From Verrucomicrobiia bacterium DG1235 (GTDB lineage Bacteria > Verrucomicrobiota > Verrucomicrobiia > Opitutales > Opitutaceae), in contig DS990592.1 in assembly GCA_000155695.1 (NCBI GenBank), forward strand, positions 4,530,665 to 4,594,664: a stretch of 64,000 nucleotides of DNA, read 5' to 3'. The stretch's first letter is position 1, and each line of letters begins with the position of its first letter. A model generated the notes under the pieces. It made no database searches. It was not told the DNA's origin and saw only the letters and a list, made by a program, of their open reading frames with translations. Shown here one piece after another: positions 34,891 through 41,786 of this stretch. Made by a program: the position numbers and the translations under genes.

Positions 34891-35223
34891 ATGAAGGATA
34901 AGGATTTGGATCGTTTGATTGGAGTGGCTAGGGAGAAACCGATACCGGGTTGCCCTCCTGCTCTTGAGTCGAATGTGCTGCGCCGGTTGCGTATGGCACG
35001 TTCTGAGTCGGCAGAGACCTTTGGCTTGGATTGGTTGCTGGGGATTTTCGAGCAGACTCGTTTTGCGGCGACCGCGATGGTGGCAGCTTTGTTGATCAGC
35101 ACCACCGCTAGCGTTTTGGCGACCTCCGCTTTTGCGAATGGTTCGGCGCGTAAGGTTTTGGCGTCAGAAGCTCTGGGATTCGACGTGTTTGCTGAAGCCA
35201 AAATTCTGAATATCGAAAACTAG
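34891..35223 (+). CDS. CnrY-like single-pass anti-sigma factor (putative)
   Basis: The protein has 110 residues from ATG 34891; a TTG 27 bp upstream is possible. A charged cytoplasmic N-terminus of about 60 residues with PALESNVLRRLRMARSE is followed by one membrane helix (about 65-92) and a short outside tail. Size and layout fit CnrY, the anti-sigma factor that holds the ECF sigma CnrH at the membrane until CnrX senses metal. The sequence itself is too divergent to prove this by eye. The assignment rests on position: it is directly followed, 4 bp on, by a CnrX-like sensor and then an ECF sigma gene. Confidence 0.6.
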   Translation: MKDKDLDRLIGVAREKPIPGCPPALESNVLRRLRMARSESAETFGLDWLLGIFEQTRFAATAMVAALLISTTASVLATSAFANGSARKVLASEALGFDVFAEAKILNIEN

Positions 35224-35227
35224 CGCT

Positions 35228-35698
35228 ATGGAAGAAATCAAGGTACGAGCAAAACGAATTGGGACGTTGGCGATTTGGGCGGCTTTGCTGGTGGCCGTTT
35301 GTGTGGGGGTATCCTACTTCGTGACGGGTCTAATGGTGCGGAACGAGCAGTCTTGGGAGCATGATGAAGAGCTTGGACACCATTGGCTTCACCAGGAGCT
35401 AGCCTTGACGCCGTCTGAGGTCGTTGCGGTGGATGCGTTCGAGCCTGACTATCGCCGGGATCGGGCGAAGCTTTTGGATGATTTCAATGCGCAGATAGCC
35501 AAGTTACGTGGCTTGTTGGTCGAAAAGGATGACTTTTCTCCTGAGGTGAATGCGGCGATCCATGAGTTGCATGTCATTCATGGCACACTTCAGGAGCTAT
35601 CGATTCGCCATTATTATGAGATGATGAGCGTATTGCCTCCGGAGAAGAAGGAGAAGCTGAGGAAGTTGGCTGTCGAGGCTCTCAGCGAACCGGAATGA
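35228..35698 (+). CDS. CnrX-like periplasmic heavy-metal sensor
   Basis: The protein has 156 residues. An N-terminal membrane anchor (about 12-34) precedes a helical periplasmic hooked-hairpin domain of the Metal_resist/CnrX type. CnrX of Cupriavidus binds Ni/Co through His42, His46, Glu63, His119 and Met123. Here His51, His55, Glu72, His128 and Met132 fall at exactly the same spacings (4, 17, 56, 4), in HHWLHQEL, AFEPDY and IRHYYEMM. It should therefore sense Ni2+/Co2+ or a similar ion in the periplasm and release the sigma factor through the small upstream membrane protein. Its stop overlaps the sigma gene start (ATGA). Confidence 0.8.
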   Translation: MEEIKVRAKRIGTLAIWAALLVAVCVGVSYFVTGLMVRNEQSWEHDEELGHHWLHQELALTPSEVVAVDAFEPDYRRDRAKLLDDFNAQIAKLRGLLVEKDDFSPEVNAAIHELHVIHGTLQELSIRHYYEMMSVLPPEKKEKLRKLAVEALSEPE

Positions 35699-36288
35699 GC
35701 GATGGGATCCGAGCGATGGATACGGATTTGCGGGCAATTGAGCGTATTCAGGCGGGCGAGGAGCAGGGATTGGTCGAGCTGATGGAATGTCACCGCGATT
35801 CGATCTTTCGTTTTTGTTTTCGCTTTGTGTCGAACGAGACGGATGCTGCGGATTTGACGGAGGAGACGTTTGTGCGGGTCTTTCAAAACGCTAGCAAGTT
35901 CCGCCCTCGGGCGAAGGTGGTGACTTGGATCTTTTCGATTGCGGGTAACCTGTGCCGCGATTTTTTGCGCCGGGGTAAAAAGCGCCGCAATGACGTGTCG
36001 CTGAATTCTCCGGTGCCAGGGGCTGAGGGGTTGCAACTTGTCGATGTGGTTGAATCGAAGGAGCGTTTGCCGGATCAGGAATCCGTGTCTAACGAGGCTC
36101 TGTCTGCCATCGAGGCGGCGATTGACGAGCTTCCGCACAAATTGAAAATCCCTTTCATCTTTTGCGTCTTAGAGGAGCACAGCTACGATGATTGCGCTGA
36201 GGCCCTGAATACGAATCGCAAAACGGTGGAGATGCGCATCTACCGAGCTCGCAAGGCCCTGCGGGATACTTTGGAAGGCGCTTACTAG
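35695..36288 (+). CDS. ECF RNA polymerase sigma factor, CnrH-like
   Basis: The protein has 197 residues. ATG 35695 overlaps the sensor gene by four bases; a second ATG at 35716 is possible. Region 2 is clear (FRFCFRFVSNETDAADLTEE, TFVRVFQNASKFRPRAK, WIFSIAGNLCRDFLRR) and region 4 near the C-terminus has LPHKLKIPFIFCVLEEHSYDDCAEAL with NRKTVEMRIYRARKALRD. Group 4 sigma factors of this build direct transcription of stress genes. With CnrY- and CnrX-like genes immediately upstream it should respond to periplasmic metal. No Cnr-type efflux pump directly follows; targets may be the pumps further along the island. Confidence 0.92.
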   Translation: MSDGIRAMDTDLRAIERIQAGEEQGLVELMECHRDSIFRFCFRFVSNETDAADLTEETFVRVFQNASKFRPRAKVVTWIFSIAGNLCRDFLRRGKKRRNDVSLNSPVPGAEGLQLVDVVESKERLPDQESVSNEALSAIEAAIDELPHKLKIPFIFCVLEEHSYDDCAEALNTNRKTVEMRIYRARKALRDTLEGAY

Positions 36289-36453
36289 GGTGTGGGTTGT
36301 GTGCGCGTGTCGACTGTTTTTTAGAGACTGAGGCGCTGCCGATAACTGTAGGGGATTTACTGATGGATCGACTGGTATAGGTGGCGTGCGTATCTCCGAT
36401 CAAGCCGGCTTCTCATGAGGGTTTGGTTCAGGGGTCGCGTTTAAGAAAGTGCT

Positions 36454-36819
36454 ATGAAAATATGCACTCCTGAAGTTTCATGGGACGGTCGCACCGCCGG
36501 GCACTGCAATTGCCCGAGCAAGTGTTTTTGCAAATTCGACCCCGGCGAACTTGTCGAAGTCGCTTGGAGGAAATTTGTCTTGAAGGAATCGACTTTGGAT
36601 TTGATGCGGGAAGCGAGTAGTTCGCATGAACGCGATATCGTTTGCATCGTGTCCATGCTCGATGTGGGCGAGGAAATGGCGGATTTCCTGATATCCCAAG
36701 GCACAGTTGATCCGACTTGCGACGTGCTGTGCTGTAGGGAGTCGCTGCGTCGGTCGTTGGCGAAATGTCTGCACGATCGCCGCGTAAGTTATAGCAGTGT
36801 TTTTCAACAAAATCTTTGA
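36454..36819 (+). CDS. Cysteine-rich small protein, unknown
   Basis: The protein has 121 residues, with ATG at 36454 preceded by GAAAG. I do not recognise the family. The N-terminus holds a tight cysteine cluster (KICTPE, then GHCNCPSKCFCKFDPGE). After a helical middle, a second cluster appears (VDPTCDVLCCRES and LAKCLHDR). There are nine cysteines in total and no signal peptide, so it would be a cytoplasmic metal- or thiol-binding protein. It follows the sigma-factor gene by 165 bp on the same strand and may belong to its regulon. A zinc-ribbon-like or metal-scavenging role is speculation from the cysteines. Confidence 0.55.
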   Translation: MKICTPEVSWDGRTAGHCNCPSKCFCKFDPGELVEVAWRKFVLKESTLDLMREASSSHERDIVCIVSMLDVGEEMADFLISQGTVDPTCDVLCCRESLRRSLAKCLHDRRVSYSSVFQQNL

Positions 36820-36845
36820 GGGATTCCGAGGTGACTTACGTTTAA

Positions 36846-37463
36846 ATGGGAAAGCGAACGATGAATGATTTTAAGGAGATTGATTTACTGGAAGTCGCGA
36901 TTGAGATTGTTGGAGGACACTCCAATGGGCTCGGGGAAGGAATGGTCACGACAATTGATGGAGAGCTGAAAGCTCACTCCTTCTGGCACCGTACTTACAG
37001 CAAGGAACCTTTGTTGGATGTCGTAACGCTGGTGGATAGATGTTCCAAGGAGGTGCGAAATCTGGAGGGTAATTCTTTCACCGAGTGGACTTTCGTTGGG
37101 ATGGATAAGAGTTTAAGTATACATCTTGTGGGTACATCTCGTGTTTTGGAGCGACTGGATGAGTTAGAGGGTGTAGGCCTGCTGAACGACTCCATATTAA
37201 ACTGGGAGGTGCACTCGGTGCATCATCGAAGTTCGTTCGCGATACAAACTCGAGTGAATTCTTTGGAGATCGAGTATTCGACGGGGGGACGTTATAGCAT
37301 AGAGTTTGATAGAGATAAAATTGAGGGATATGTTCAAGCACGAACGAGGGCGAGGAATGAGTCTCGTGTGGGGCGTGTTCGCGAGCGTTTTAATAGTTTT
37401 ACCCCGTTTCTTAGGGGTAATTGTAGTCGTACAAAAAATACACACGTCGCTGCGGGTTTGTAG
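36846..37463 (+). CDS. Hypothetical cytoplasmic protein
   Basis: The protein has 205 residues (ATG 36846, or 36861). There is no signal, no membrane segment and no motif I recognise. The first two thirds alternate strands and helices (EIVGGHSNGLGEGMVTTIDG, LNWEVHSVHHRSSFAIQT). The last 30 residues are basic and low-complexity. The stop codon (37461-37463) lies in the loop of a strong hairpin, so the real C-terminus may have been extended by frame read-through. It follows the Cys-rich gene by 26 bp, suggesting co-transcription. Confidence 0.45.
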   Translation: MGKRTMNDFKEIDLLEVAIEIVGGHSNGLGEGMVTTIDGELKAHSFWHRTYSKEPLLDVVTLVDRCSKEVRNLEGNSFTEWTFVGMDKSLSIHLVGTSRVLERLDELEGVGLLNDSILNWEVHSVHHRSSFAIQTRVNSLEIEYSTGGRYSIEFDRDKIEGYVQARTRARNESRVGRVRERFNSFTPFLRGNCSRTKNTHVAAGL

Positions 37464-37472
37464 CCCGCAGCG
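37448..37472 (+). terminator. Hairpin with a stop codon in its loop
   Basis: CGCTGCGGG (37448-37456) and CCCGCAGCG (37464-37472) form a perfect 9-bp stem around a 7-base loop, TTTGTAG, whose last three bases are the stop codon of the preceding gene. There is no T-run, so it may act as an attenuator, a processing site or a repeat element. A strong ribosome-binding site (AGGAGGAG) follows at 37486-37493. Confidence 0.6.
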
Positions 37473-37502
37473 ATTTGGAAAGCTTAGGAGGAGACATTGA
37501 AG

Positions 37503-37850
37503 ATGAAGAAAATGGTTGTATTAGCGGTTTCTATATTATTTTCCGGATCGGCTTTTGCCGCAGGCCCGAAAGGCGGAGATACTCGAATAGATGATCAGCG
37601 TTCAGAGAATCGCGTAGCAATGAGCGAGTATCAGGATCAGGCGAAACTTTCGGAAGGTCACGAGGGCTTTCTGACTAGGAACAGGGGCGATAAAGATCGG
37701 CCTGTCCCTAATGCCAAAATGAAGCGACAACGAAATGCAGGTACTGCACTCCTGAGTTCAAACTCAGATTATACAAAGGTTGGGCGTATTAGAGGCGACA
37801 AGGACAGGCCGATTCCGCATTCTAAGGACAGGGGCAGAGCATCAAGGTGA
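37503..37850 (+). CDS. Small secreted repeat protein (GDKDRP motif), unknown
   Basis: The protein has 115 residues with start ATG 37503 or, closer to the AGGAGGAG ribosome-binding site, TTG 37497. A clear signal peptide (ILFSGSAFAAG) leads to a mature chain of only about 95 residues, highly charged and probably disordered. A motif is repeated: RGDKDRPVPNAK near residue 60 and RGDKDRPIPHSK near the end. Cysteine is absent. Function is unknown. The two copies with alternating Asp/Lys/Arg could bind metal or nucleotide-free surfaces, but nothing proves this. A strong terminator-like hairpin lies about 30 bp downstream. Confidence 0.65.
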   Translation: MKKMVVLAVSILFSGSAFAAGPKGGDTRIDDQRSENRVAMSEYQDQAKLSEGHEGFLTRNRGDKDRPVPNAKMKRQRNAGTALLSSNSDYTKVGRIRGDKDRPIPHSKDRGRASR

Positions 37851-37880
37851 ATGGAGGTAGCGAGCAAGTGATGGAATAGA

Positions 37881-37920
37881 GGTAAGCGCGGCGGGTTTTG
37901 AATACCCGACGCGCTTTACC
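37881..37920 (+). terminator. Long hairpin terminator after the repeat protein
   Basis: GGTAAGCGCGGCGGG (37881-37895) pairs with CCCGACGCGC and TTACC (37905-37920), giving roughly 15 bp with one mismatch and one bulge around a 9-base loop. It follows the secreted repeat-protein gene. The T content after the stem is low, so efficiency is uncertain. Confidence 0.6.
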
Positions 37921-38009
37921 TCAACAAGTTCTTGTTTGCTAATTTTGCTGTGGTAGCAATCGAGTCAAAATTCAGTGGAGTTTCGTTTGGATACGTTAAA
38001 CGCGAAGGC

Positions 38010-38270
38010 ATGGTTAGGGAAATCGAACAAATGGTGGATGTATGGGATATGGCGGCGGTCGTGCAATGCCGTATCAAGGTTTGCAAGGCGGATACAAAAG
38101 AGAGAACTCGCTGCCTTTGGAAAATCGCCGAAGGGATCGGAATGGAGCCTGTCGACGTTAACCCGGGGGAGATCCTTTTGAGTAAGGTACCTTCGGCGAG
38201 GCAGCTCTGTGCGCTCATTGATAAAAGTGAACGGGAAGGTATTCTCGTTGTCTCTTGTGTTCGTATCTAG
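38010..38270 (+). CDS. Small protein resembling the sensor half of HMA-AraC regulators (tentative)
   Basis: The protein has 86 residues from ATG 38010; a TTG at 37932 would give 112. There is no signal peptide. The segment IGMEPVDVNPGEILLSK runs in step with LGFQAESVSLGEVKLKR of the HMA-AraC protein encoded at 41133-41708 (LG/IG, V, GE, L). The following helix-strand order (LCALIDKSEREGILVV) also matches. The CxxC metal motif is not kept (QCRIKVCKAD instead). It may therefore be a diverged stand-alone ferredoxin-like domain. This is a by-eye similarity; no function can be given. Confidence 0.4.
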   Translation: MVREIEQMVDVWDMAAVVQCRIKVCKADTKERTRCLWKIAEGIGMEPVDVNPGEILLSKVPSARQLCALIDKSEREGILVVSCVRI

Positions 38271-38376
38271 GTCGAACGTTCCTAATAGAGAACAGGTTCA
38301 GGATTGATTAAGTGACGAACAACAATTTTTGCACAATAGCGTGGAGCATCTTTTTGAAATTTGATAGAATGATTAT

Positions 38377-38562
38377 ATGATCCATCTAATCGAGAGAATA
38401 TGGTTCAAGCACATCGCTTGTCCGAGCTTCGTCATCTTCCCCTACTGCCGCTTGGCGATTAGTGTGAATCGTGGAGTCGAGGAGGGATTCTCTGAATCGT
38501 ACATAGCCTACCGAAAAGCGATTCCCGCGTTCGTCGAAACCTCAAACTTCACATTGGTATAA
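38377..38562 (+). CDS. Possible small ORF, fragment similar to HMA-AraC N-terminus
   Basis: This ORF has 61 codons from ATG 38377. Its first 19 residues (MIHLIERIWFKHIACPSFV) match MDGLVESIHIKHMVCPRCV, the start of the HMA-AraC regulator further on, at about half the positions. The rest does not match. It could be a decayed copy of that sensor domain or a chance reading frame. I see no good ribosome-binding site. Confidence 0.25.
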   Translation: MIHLIERIWFKHIACPSFVIFPYCRLAISVNRGVEEGFSESYIAYRKAIPAFVETSNFTLV

Positions 38563-38566
38563 TATC

Positions 38567-38793
38567 ATGAAACACGAGTTCTTGCATGTTTTAGGCTGTC
38601 TGGTTCCGATTGCGTCGGTATTTACTCTACCCGCACTGGGCGTTGGCTCCGACGTTACTTTCTCGTTCTGATGTTCGCGTGTCATATCTTTATGATGGGA
38701 GGCCATTCTCATGGAGAGTATGAGCAGGTTCGCGAAGTGAAGGAAGATGAAATCAAGCTTAATAAAAAAGGAGGAAAGAAGTCATGTCGCTAA
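38567..38793 (+). pseudogene. Frameshifted DUF2933-like small membrane protein
   Basis: ATG 38567 opens MKHEFLHVLGCLVPIASVF...LPALGVGSDVT, the typical first helix of DUF2933-like small membrane proteins found in copper and heavy-metal loci. That frame stops at TGA 38669-38671. The expected second half (FLVLMFACHIFMMGGHSHG) continues in another frame from about 38656 to TAA 38791-38793. One base shifted near 38655-38661 restores a protein of about 75 residues. The His/Met motif at the end is kept, so the break looks recent, or is a sequencing error or programmed shift. The second frame also has its own ATG (38671) that overlaps the stop (TGATG), so the second half may still be made. The DUF5676 gene overlaps its end. 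Confidence 0.6.
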
Positions 38794-39071
38794 GTCCAAA
38801 ACGATTCGGATTCGGCTGCGCTTCGGCTGCGGGGCTCTTTTACTTGGGTTGCTTATTTTTGATGGCTTTTGCTGGCGTTGAAAATCTCGGGTTCTTTTTC
38901 AATGGGCTATTCCACGGTCTAGATCTACGTCCTATATTAGTGGACGATATATCGATAGGCGTTACTGTCTCAGGCTTTGTGAATACTGTCATTCTAAGCT
39001 GGCTCTTCGGAGCCCTTGTTGCGGTCGTCTATAATCTATCGGCGCGTTTTGGCAGGAGGCGCTCGCAATGA
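38784..39071 (+). CDS. DUF5676-like two-helix membrane protein
   Basis: The protein has 95 residues, with ATG at 38784 preceded by AAGGAGGAAAG, a strong ribosome-binding site. It starts MSLSPKRFGFGCASAAGLF and ends with FVNTVILSWLFGALVAVVYNL, the pattern of DUF5676 proteins (two or three helices, basic tail). Such genes travel with copper ATPases and DUF2933 proteins in metal-resistance loci, as here. The role is unknown. It overlaps its neighbours on both sides, indicating one operon. Confidence 0.65.
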   Translation: MSLSPKRFGFGCASAAGLFYLGCLFLMAFAGVENLGFFFNGLFHGLDLRPILVDDISIGVTVSGFVNTVILSWLFGALVAVVYNLSARFGRRRSQ

Positions 39072-39253
39072 ACTCGAGAAATTTATTCTGGAACGTCCTA
39101 TTGTCATTGTTCGTGGTGATGGTCATCTCGCCCGGTTTGCATAGCTTTTGGATCTTTTTGGTACTGATTGTCTCTGGCTTCTTGCCGCTGATCCTAGCGC
39201 CCCTACCTCACGGCTTTTATGAACGCTATGGACTGTATCGCCGGTATGCTTAA
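39068..39253 (+). CDS. Very small two-helix membrane protein
   Basis: The protein has 61 residues. ATG 39068 overlaps the previous stop by four bases (ATGA), which supports translation. Two hydrophobic helices (about 5-25 and 28-46) are followed by a short charged tail, HGFYERYGLYRRYA. I do not recognise the family. Its end overlaps the AlbA_2 gene start. Confidence 0.55.
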   Translation: MNSRNLFWNVLLSLFVVMVISPGLHSFWIFLVLIVSGFLPLILAPLPHGFYERYGLYRRYA

Positions 39254-40067
39254 CAAGCGAAATCTAGAGTCGCGTAGGCGTAGCAAGGGAATGTTGGGAT
39301 GTTTCTGGACATGGAAGGCCGGAGTCGGAGTCGTGACGCTCGTCTTGATAGGGCATCCCGTGCTGGAGTTGCTTCACCGCTGGCGCATGGGCGATGGCAC
39401 GGGAATCTCGATCGCGAACTCGTTGATCGATCCCGTCGCGGAGGCGTTCACGGTATCGATGTTGCCGATTACCGCAGTGCTCGGCGCATTGGGCTTACTT
39501 GGCGGAGCGGTTTTCGCTCGCTTCCAAGAGCGGTGGAGAAGGAGTTCGGTCAAGCAAGATAGCAGAGTCGGGGATATCGAAGGACTGAGATCGCTGATTT
39601 CTCAAGGAGAGGGCGAGCGCTTGGAATTCAAGTCTTCGCTTCGCTGGGATTGGAGACGTCGAAGCGTAAATAAGGCTCTTGAAGGGGTTATCGCGAAAAC
39701 TATAAGCGGGCTTATGAACCAGAGTGGCGGGGTTCTCTTGATCGGGGTCGATGACGGCGGTTCGATTCTTGGAATCGAAAACGATCTAATGAGTTTGAGA
39801 CGCAAGGATCTCGATGGGTTCGAACAACGGCTAATGGTACTTGTGACCACTCATCTCGGAGGAGATCATACGGGAGCAGCGCATGTTGTTTTCGTGTCGG
39901 ATCGCGGCAAGACGGTAGCACTCGTCTACGTCGATGCCGTTGCGGATCCAGTCTTCTGTAAAGACGGAGATGTCCGGCGCTATTACCTGCGTGCGGGCAA
40001 CACGACGACGGAGCTGGACGCAAGCGAAGCCCTCGCCCACATCGAAAGAAAAAGGGATGCTTCGTGA
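39246..40067 (+). CDS. Membrane protein with AlbA_2 (Schlafen-like) domain
   Basis: The protein has 273 residues from ATG 39246, overlapping the previous gene by 8 bp (39219 and 39288 are other options). Two N-terminal membrane helices (WKAGVGVVTLVLIGHPVL and an AVLGALGLLGGAVFA region) precede a cytoplasmic AlbA_2 domain: GEGERLEFKSSLRWD, IAKTISGLMNQSGGVLLIGVDDGGSILG, and a C-terminal RAGNTTTELDASEA. AlbA_2 domains are mostly cytosolic and linked to regulators or defence; a membrane-anchored one in a metal operon is unusual. The nucleic-acid-binding or nuclease potential is unknown. The next gene overlaps by four bases. Confidence 0.7.
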   Translation: MLNKRNLESRRRSKGMLGCFWTWKAGVGVVTLVLIGHPVLELLHRWRMGDGTGISIANSLIDPVAEAFTVSMLPITAVLGALGLLGGAVFARFQERWRRSSVKQDSRVGDIEGLRSLISQGEGERLEFKSSLRWDWRRRSVNKALEGVIAKTISGLMNQSGGVLLIGVDDGGSILGIENDLMSLRRKDLDGFEQRLMVLVTTHLGGDHTGAAHVVFVSDRGKTVALVYVDAVADPVFCKDGDVRRYYLRAGNTTTELDASEALAHIERKRDAS

Positions 40068-40981
40068 CAAGCTCAAGCCCCGTAATAATTTCCAAAGTAC
40101 AGCCGCTCCTTCGAATAGGGCTGCTTCTGTACATCGTTTTAACCGCTTCCTTTTGTTACGTATTCATATTGCGGGGACTGGAATATGCTCCTCCATTAGC
40201 ATTTGCCGGTTTTCGCACGTTTATTGGAGGAGTGACTCTACTAGGGATCTCTGCGTTACGAACAGGCCGTATTCTTCCAGAGCGGCGCCTTTGGAAATGG
40301 GTACCCTGTGTCGCTCTGACAGCGACCTCTCTGACCTTCGGTACCATGTTCCTCAGTCCAGGGTTCGCTGGTGCGGGAATTGCTTCGATTCTCGGTAATG
40401 CTCAACCGCTTTTCATTGCTGCGATCGGATTCTTTTTCCTGCAGGAACGCCTTTCGCCGTTGCGAGCGCTTGCTCTACTATTCGGGCTGATTGGCGTCAT
40501 TGTGATTGTATCGCCCAGCTTCGGAGCTAAAGAGAATGCTTTGCTAATTGGCTCGCTCATAGCATTGATGACTTCGCTTTCCGCGGCAATAGGAACGGTT
40601 TTGGGACGCTACATCAAACTCGGCGATTCAATTGTAGCGTTCGTCGGCACGCAGCTCGCGACAGGAGGCATTATTCTCCTATTCGCTTCCTTGATCTTCG
40701 AGAATGATTCGATAGAGTGGACTCCCGCTTTCCTCGGCATCCTGCTGTTCTTGGCGATACTCAACACGGCATTTGTGGCGTGGGCATGGTTCTATCTTCT
40801 GCAAAGGGAGCAGGCTTCCGGACTCGGCATGTATTTGTTCCTAGTGCCTGTTTTAGGTGTAGCCTGGGCCTATGTTTTCGCAGGCGAGCGCCCAGAGCCA
40901 ACTTCCTTTCTCGGGGGTGCTATCGTGCTGCTAGCGGTTTTTACCCAAGAGTTTGAGGGCTTTCGCCGTCGCGTTCGTTGA
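40064..40981 (+). CDS. EamA-family (DMT superfamily) permease
   Basis: The protein has 305 residues. The GTG start at 40064 overlaps the previous stop (GTGA), so it is coupled to the AlbA_2 gene. About ten hydrophobic helices form two EamA repeats: the first ends near VIVIVSPSFGAKE and the second begins LIGSLIALMTSLSAAIGTVLGRY. Helix 3-4 shows LGNAQPLFIAAIGFFFLQERLS, the typical QPL/ER signature. These carriers export metabolites, amino acids or drugs; the substrate here is unknown. It is the last gene of the overlapping run that starts with the DUF2933-like gene. Confidence 0.85.
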   Translation: MTSSSPVIISKVQPLLRIGLLLYIVLTASFCYVFILRGLEYAPPLAFAGFRTFIGGVTLLGISALRTGRILPERRLWKWVPCVALTATSLTFGTMFLSPGFAGAGIASILGNAQPLFIAAIGFFFLQERLSPLRALALLFGLIGVIVIVSPSFGAKENALLIGSLIALMTSLSAAIGTVLGRYIKLGDSIVAFVGTQLATGGIILLFASLIFENDSIEWTPAFLGILLFLAILNTAFVAWAWFYLLQREQASGLGMYLFLVPVLGVAWAYVFAGERPEPTSFLGGAIVLLAVFTQEFEGFRRRVR

Positions 40982-41132
40982 ACCGTCTAGAACCCACCGC
41001 TCCAATTAAGGAAAAATGAGATAATCATGATTGCTCGCATCGAAAATTGCGGTAAGACTATTAACGAGCTCTACTCAGAACTCTGCACCGAGTATTCGAT
41101 CGACCGCATCCCGAACTAGGGCACATCTCGAA

Positions 41133-41708
41133 ATGGATGGACTTGTAGAATCAATTCACATCAAGCACATGGTTTGTCCCCGTTGTGTCACGACAGTGGA
41201 GTCGGTAGTCGATAGACTCGGCTTCCAGGCCGAATCGGTTTCATTGGGTGAGGTGAAGCTTAAACGGCAATTGACCGATGCCGAATTTCGCTCGTTCGCT
41301 GAAATGCTGGAAGAAAGCGGTTTCGAGATCTTGTTTTCCAAGGAGAAGCGTCTGATAAATAAAATCAAGTCGTCGATTTTGGAGCGTATTCATTATGCGG
41401 ATATTTCATCGCCTCTTAAGTTATCTGCATACTTAGCGGAGTCGCTTGGTTATGAGTATAGCTATTTGAGCAAAGTGTTTTCGGCAGTCGAAGCGGTGAC
41501 GATTGAGCGTTATTCGATGCTTCAGCGGATTGAGAGGGCGAAGGAATTGCTTTCCTACGGGGAGTTGAACGTTACCGAAATATCCGAGTTGCTCGACTTC
41601 AGCAGCGCGGCGCACTTCTCCGCTCAGTTTAAGCGGGAAACGGGAATGTCGCCTAGCCAGTTCAAGAAATCGGACCGTCCGGCTCGCCGCTCTCTCGACT
41701 CGATCTGA
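41133..41708 (+). CDS. AraC-type regulator with N-terminal HMA-like metal domain
   Basis: The protein has 191 residues from ATG 41133; the longer upstream frame reads through non-coding DNA. The N-terminal domain (1-75) is ferredoxin-like with IKHMVCPRCVTTVES, a CxxC metal site as in copper chaperones. The C-terminal 110 residues are an AraC/XylS double helix-turn-helix (ISSPLKLSAYLAESLGYEYS...LSKVF, NVTEISELLDFSSAAHFSAQFKRETGMSPSQFKK). It should sense a soft metal, most likely Cu+, and activate the copper ATPase gene that starts 78 bp downstream. A similar build is known next to copper genes in Bacteroidota. It replaces the CueR/CopY regulators usual elsewhere. Confidence 0.85.
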   Translation: MDGLVESIHIKHMVCPRCVTTVESVVDRLGFQAESVSLGEVKLKRQLTDAEFRSFAEMLEESGFEILFSKEKRLINKIKSSILERIHYADISSPLKLSAYLAESLGYEYSYLSKVFSAVEAVTIERYSMLQRIERAKELLSYGELNVTEISELLDFSSAAHFSAQFKRETGMSPSQFKKSDRPARRSLDSI

Positions 41709-41786
41709 GCGGTACAGGCCGAATTTCGTAAGGATTCGCCATCACAATGTAAGAAAATCAAACCGCCAATCTGCTATCATAGTCGT

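Noticed and set aside
34713..34901. 62-codon frame before the CnrY-like gene
   Set aside because: No ribosome-binding site or family resemblance, overlaps the tandem 10-bp repeat and the better-supported start of the next gene.
41027..41119. 30-codon ORF (MIARIENCGKTINELYSEL...) before the HMA-AraC gene
   Set aside because: Too short to judge and no recognised motif; possibly part of the leader. Not listed as a gene.
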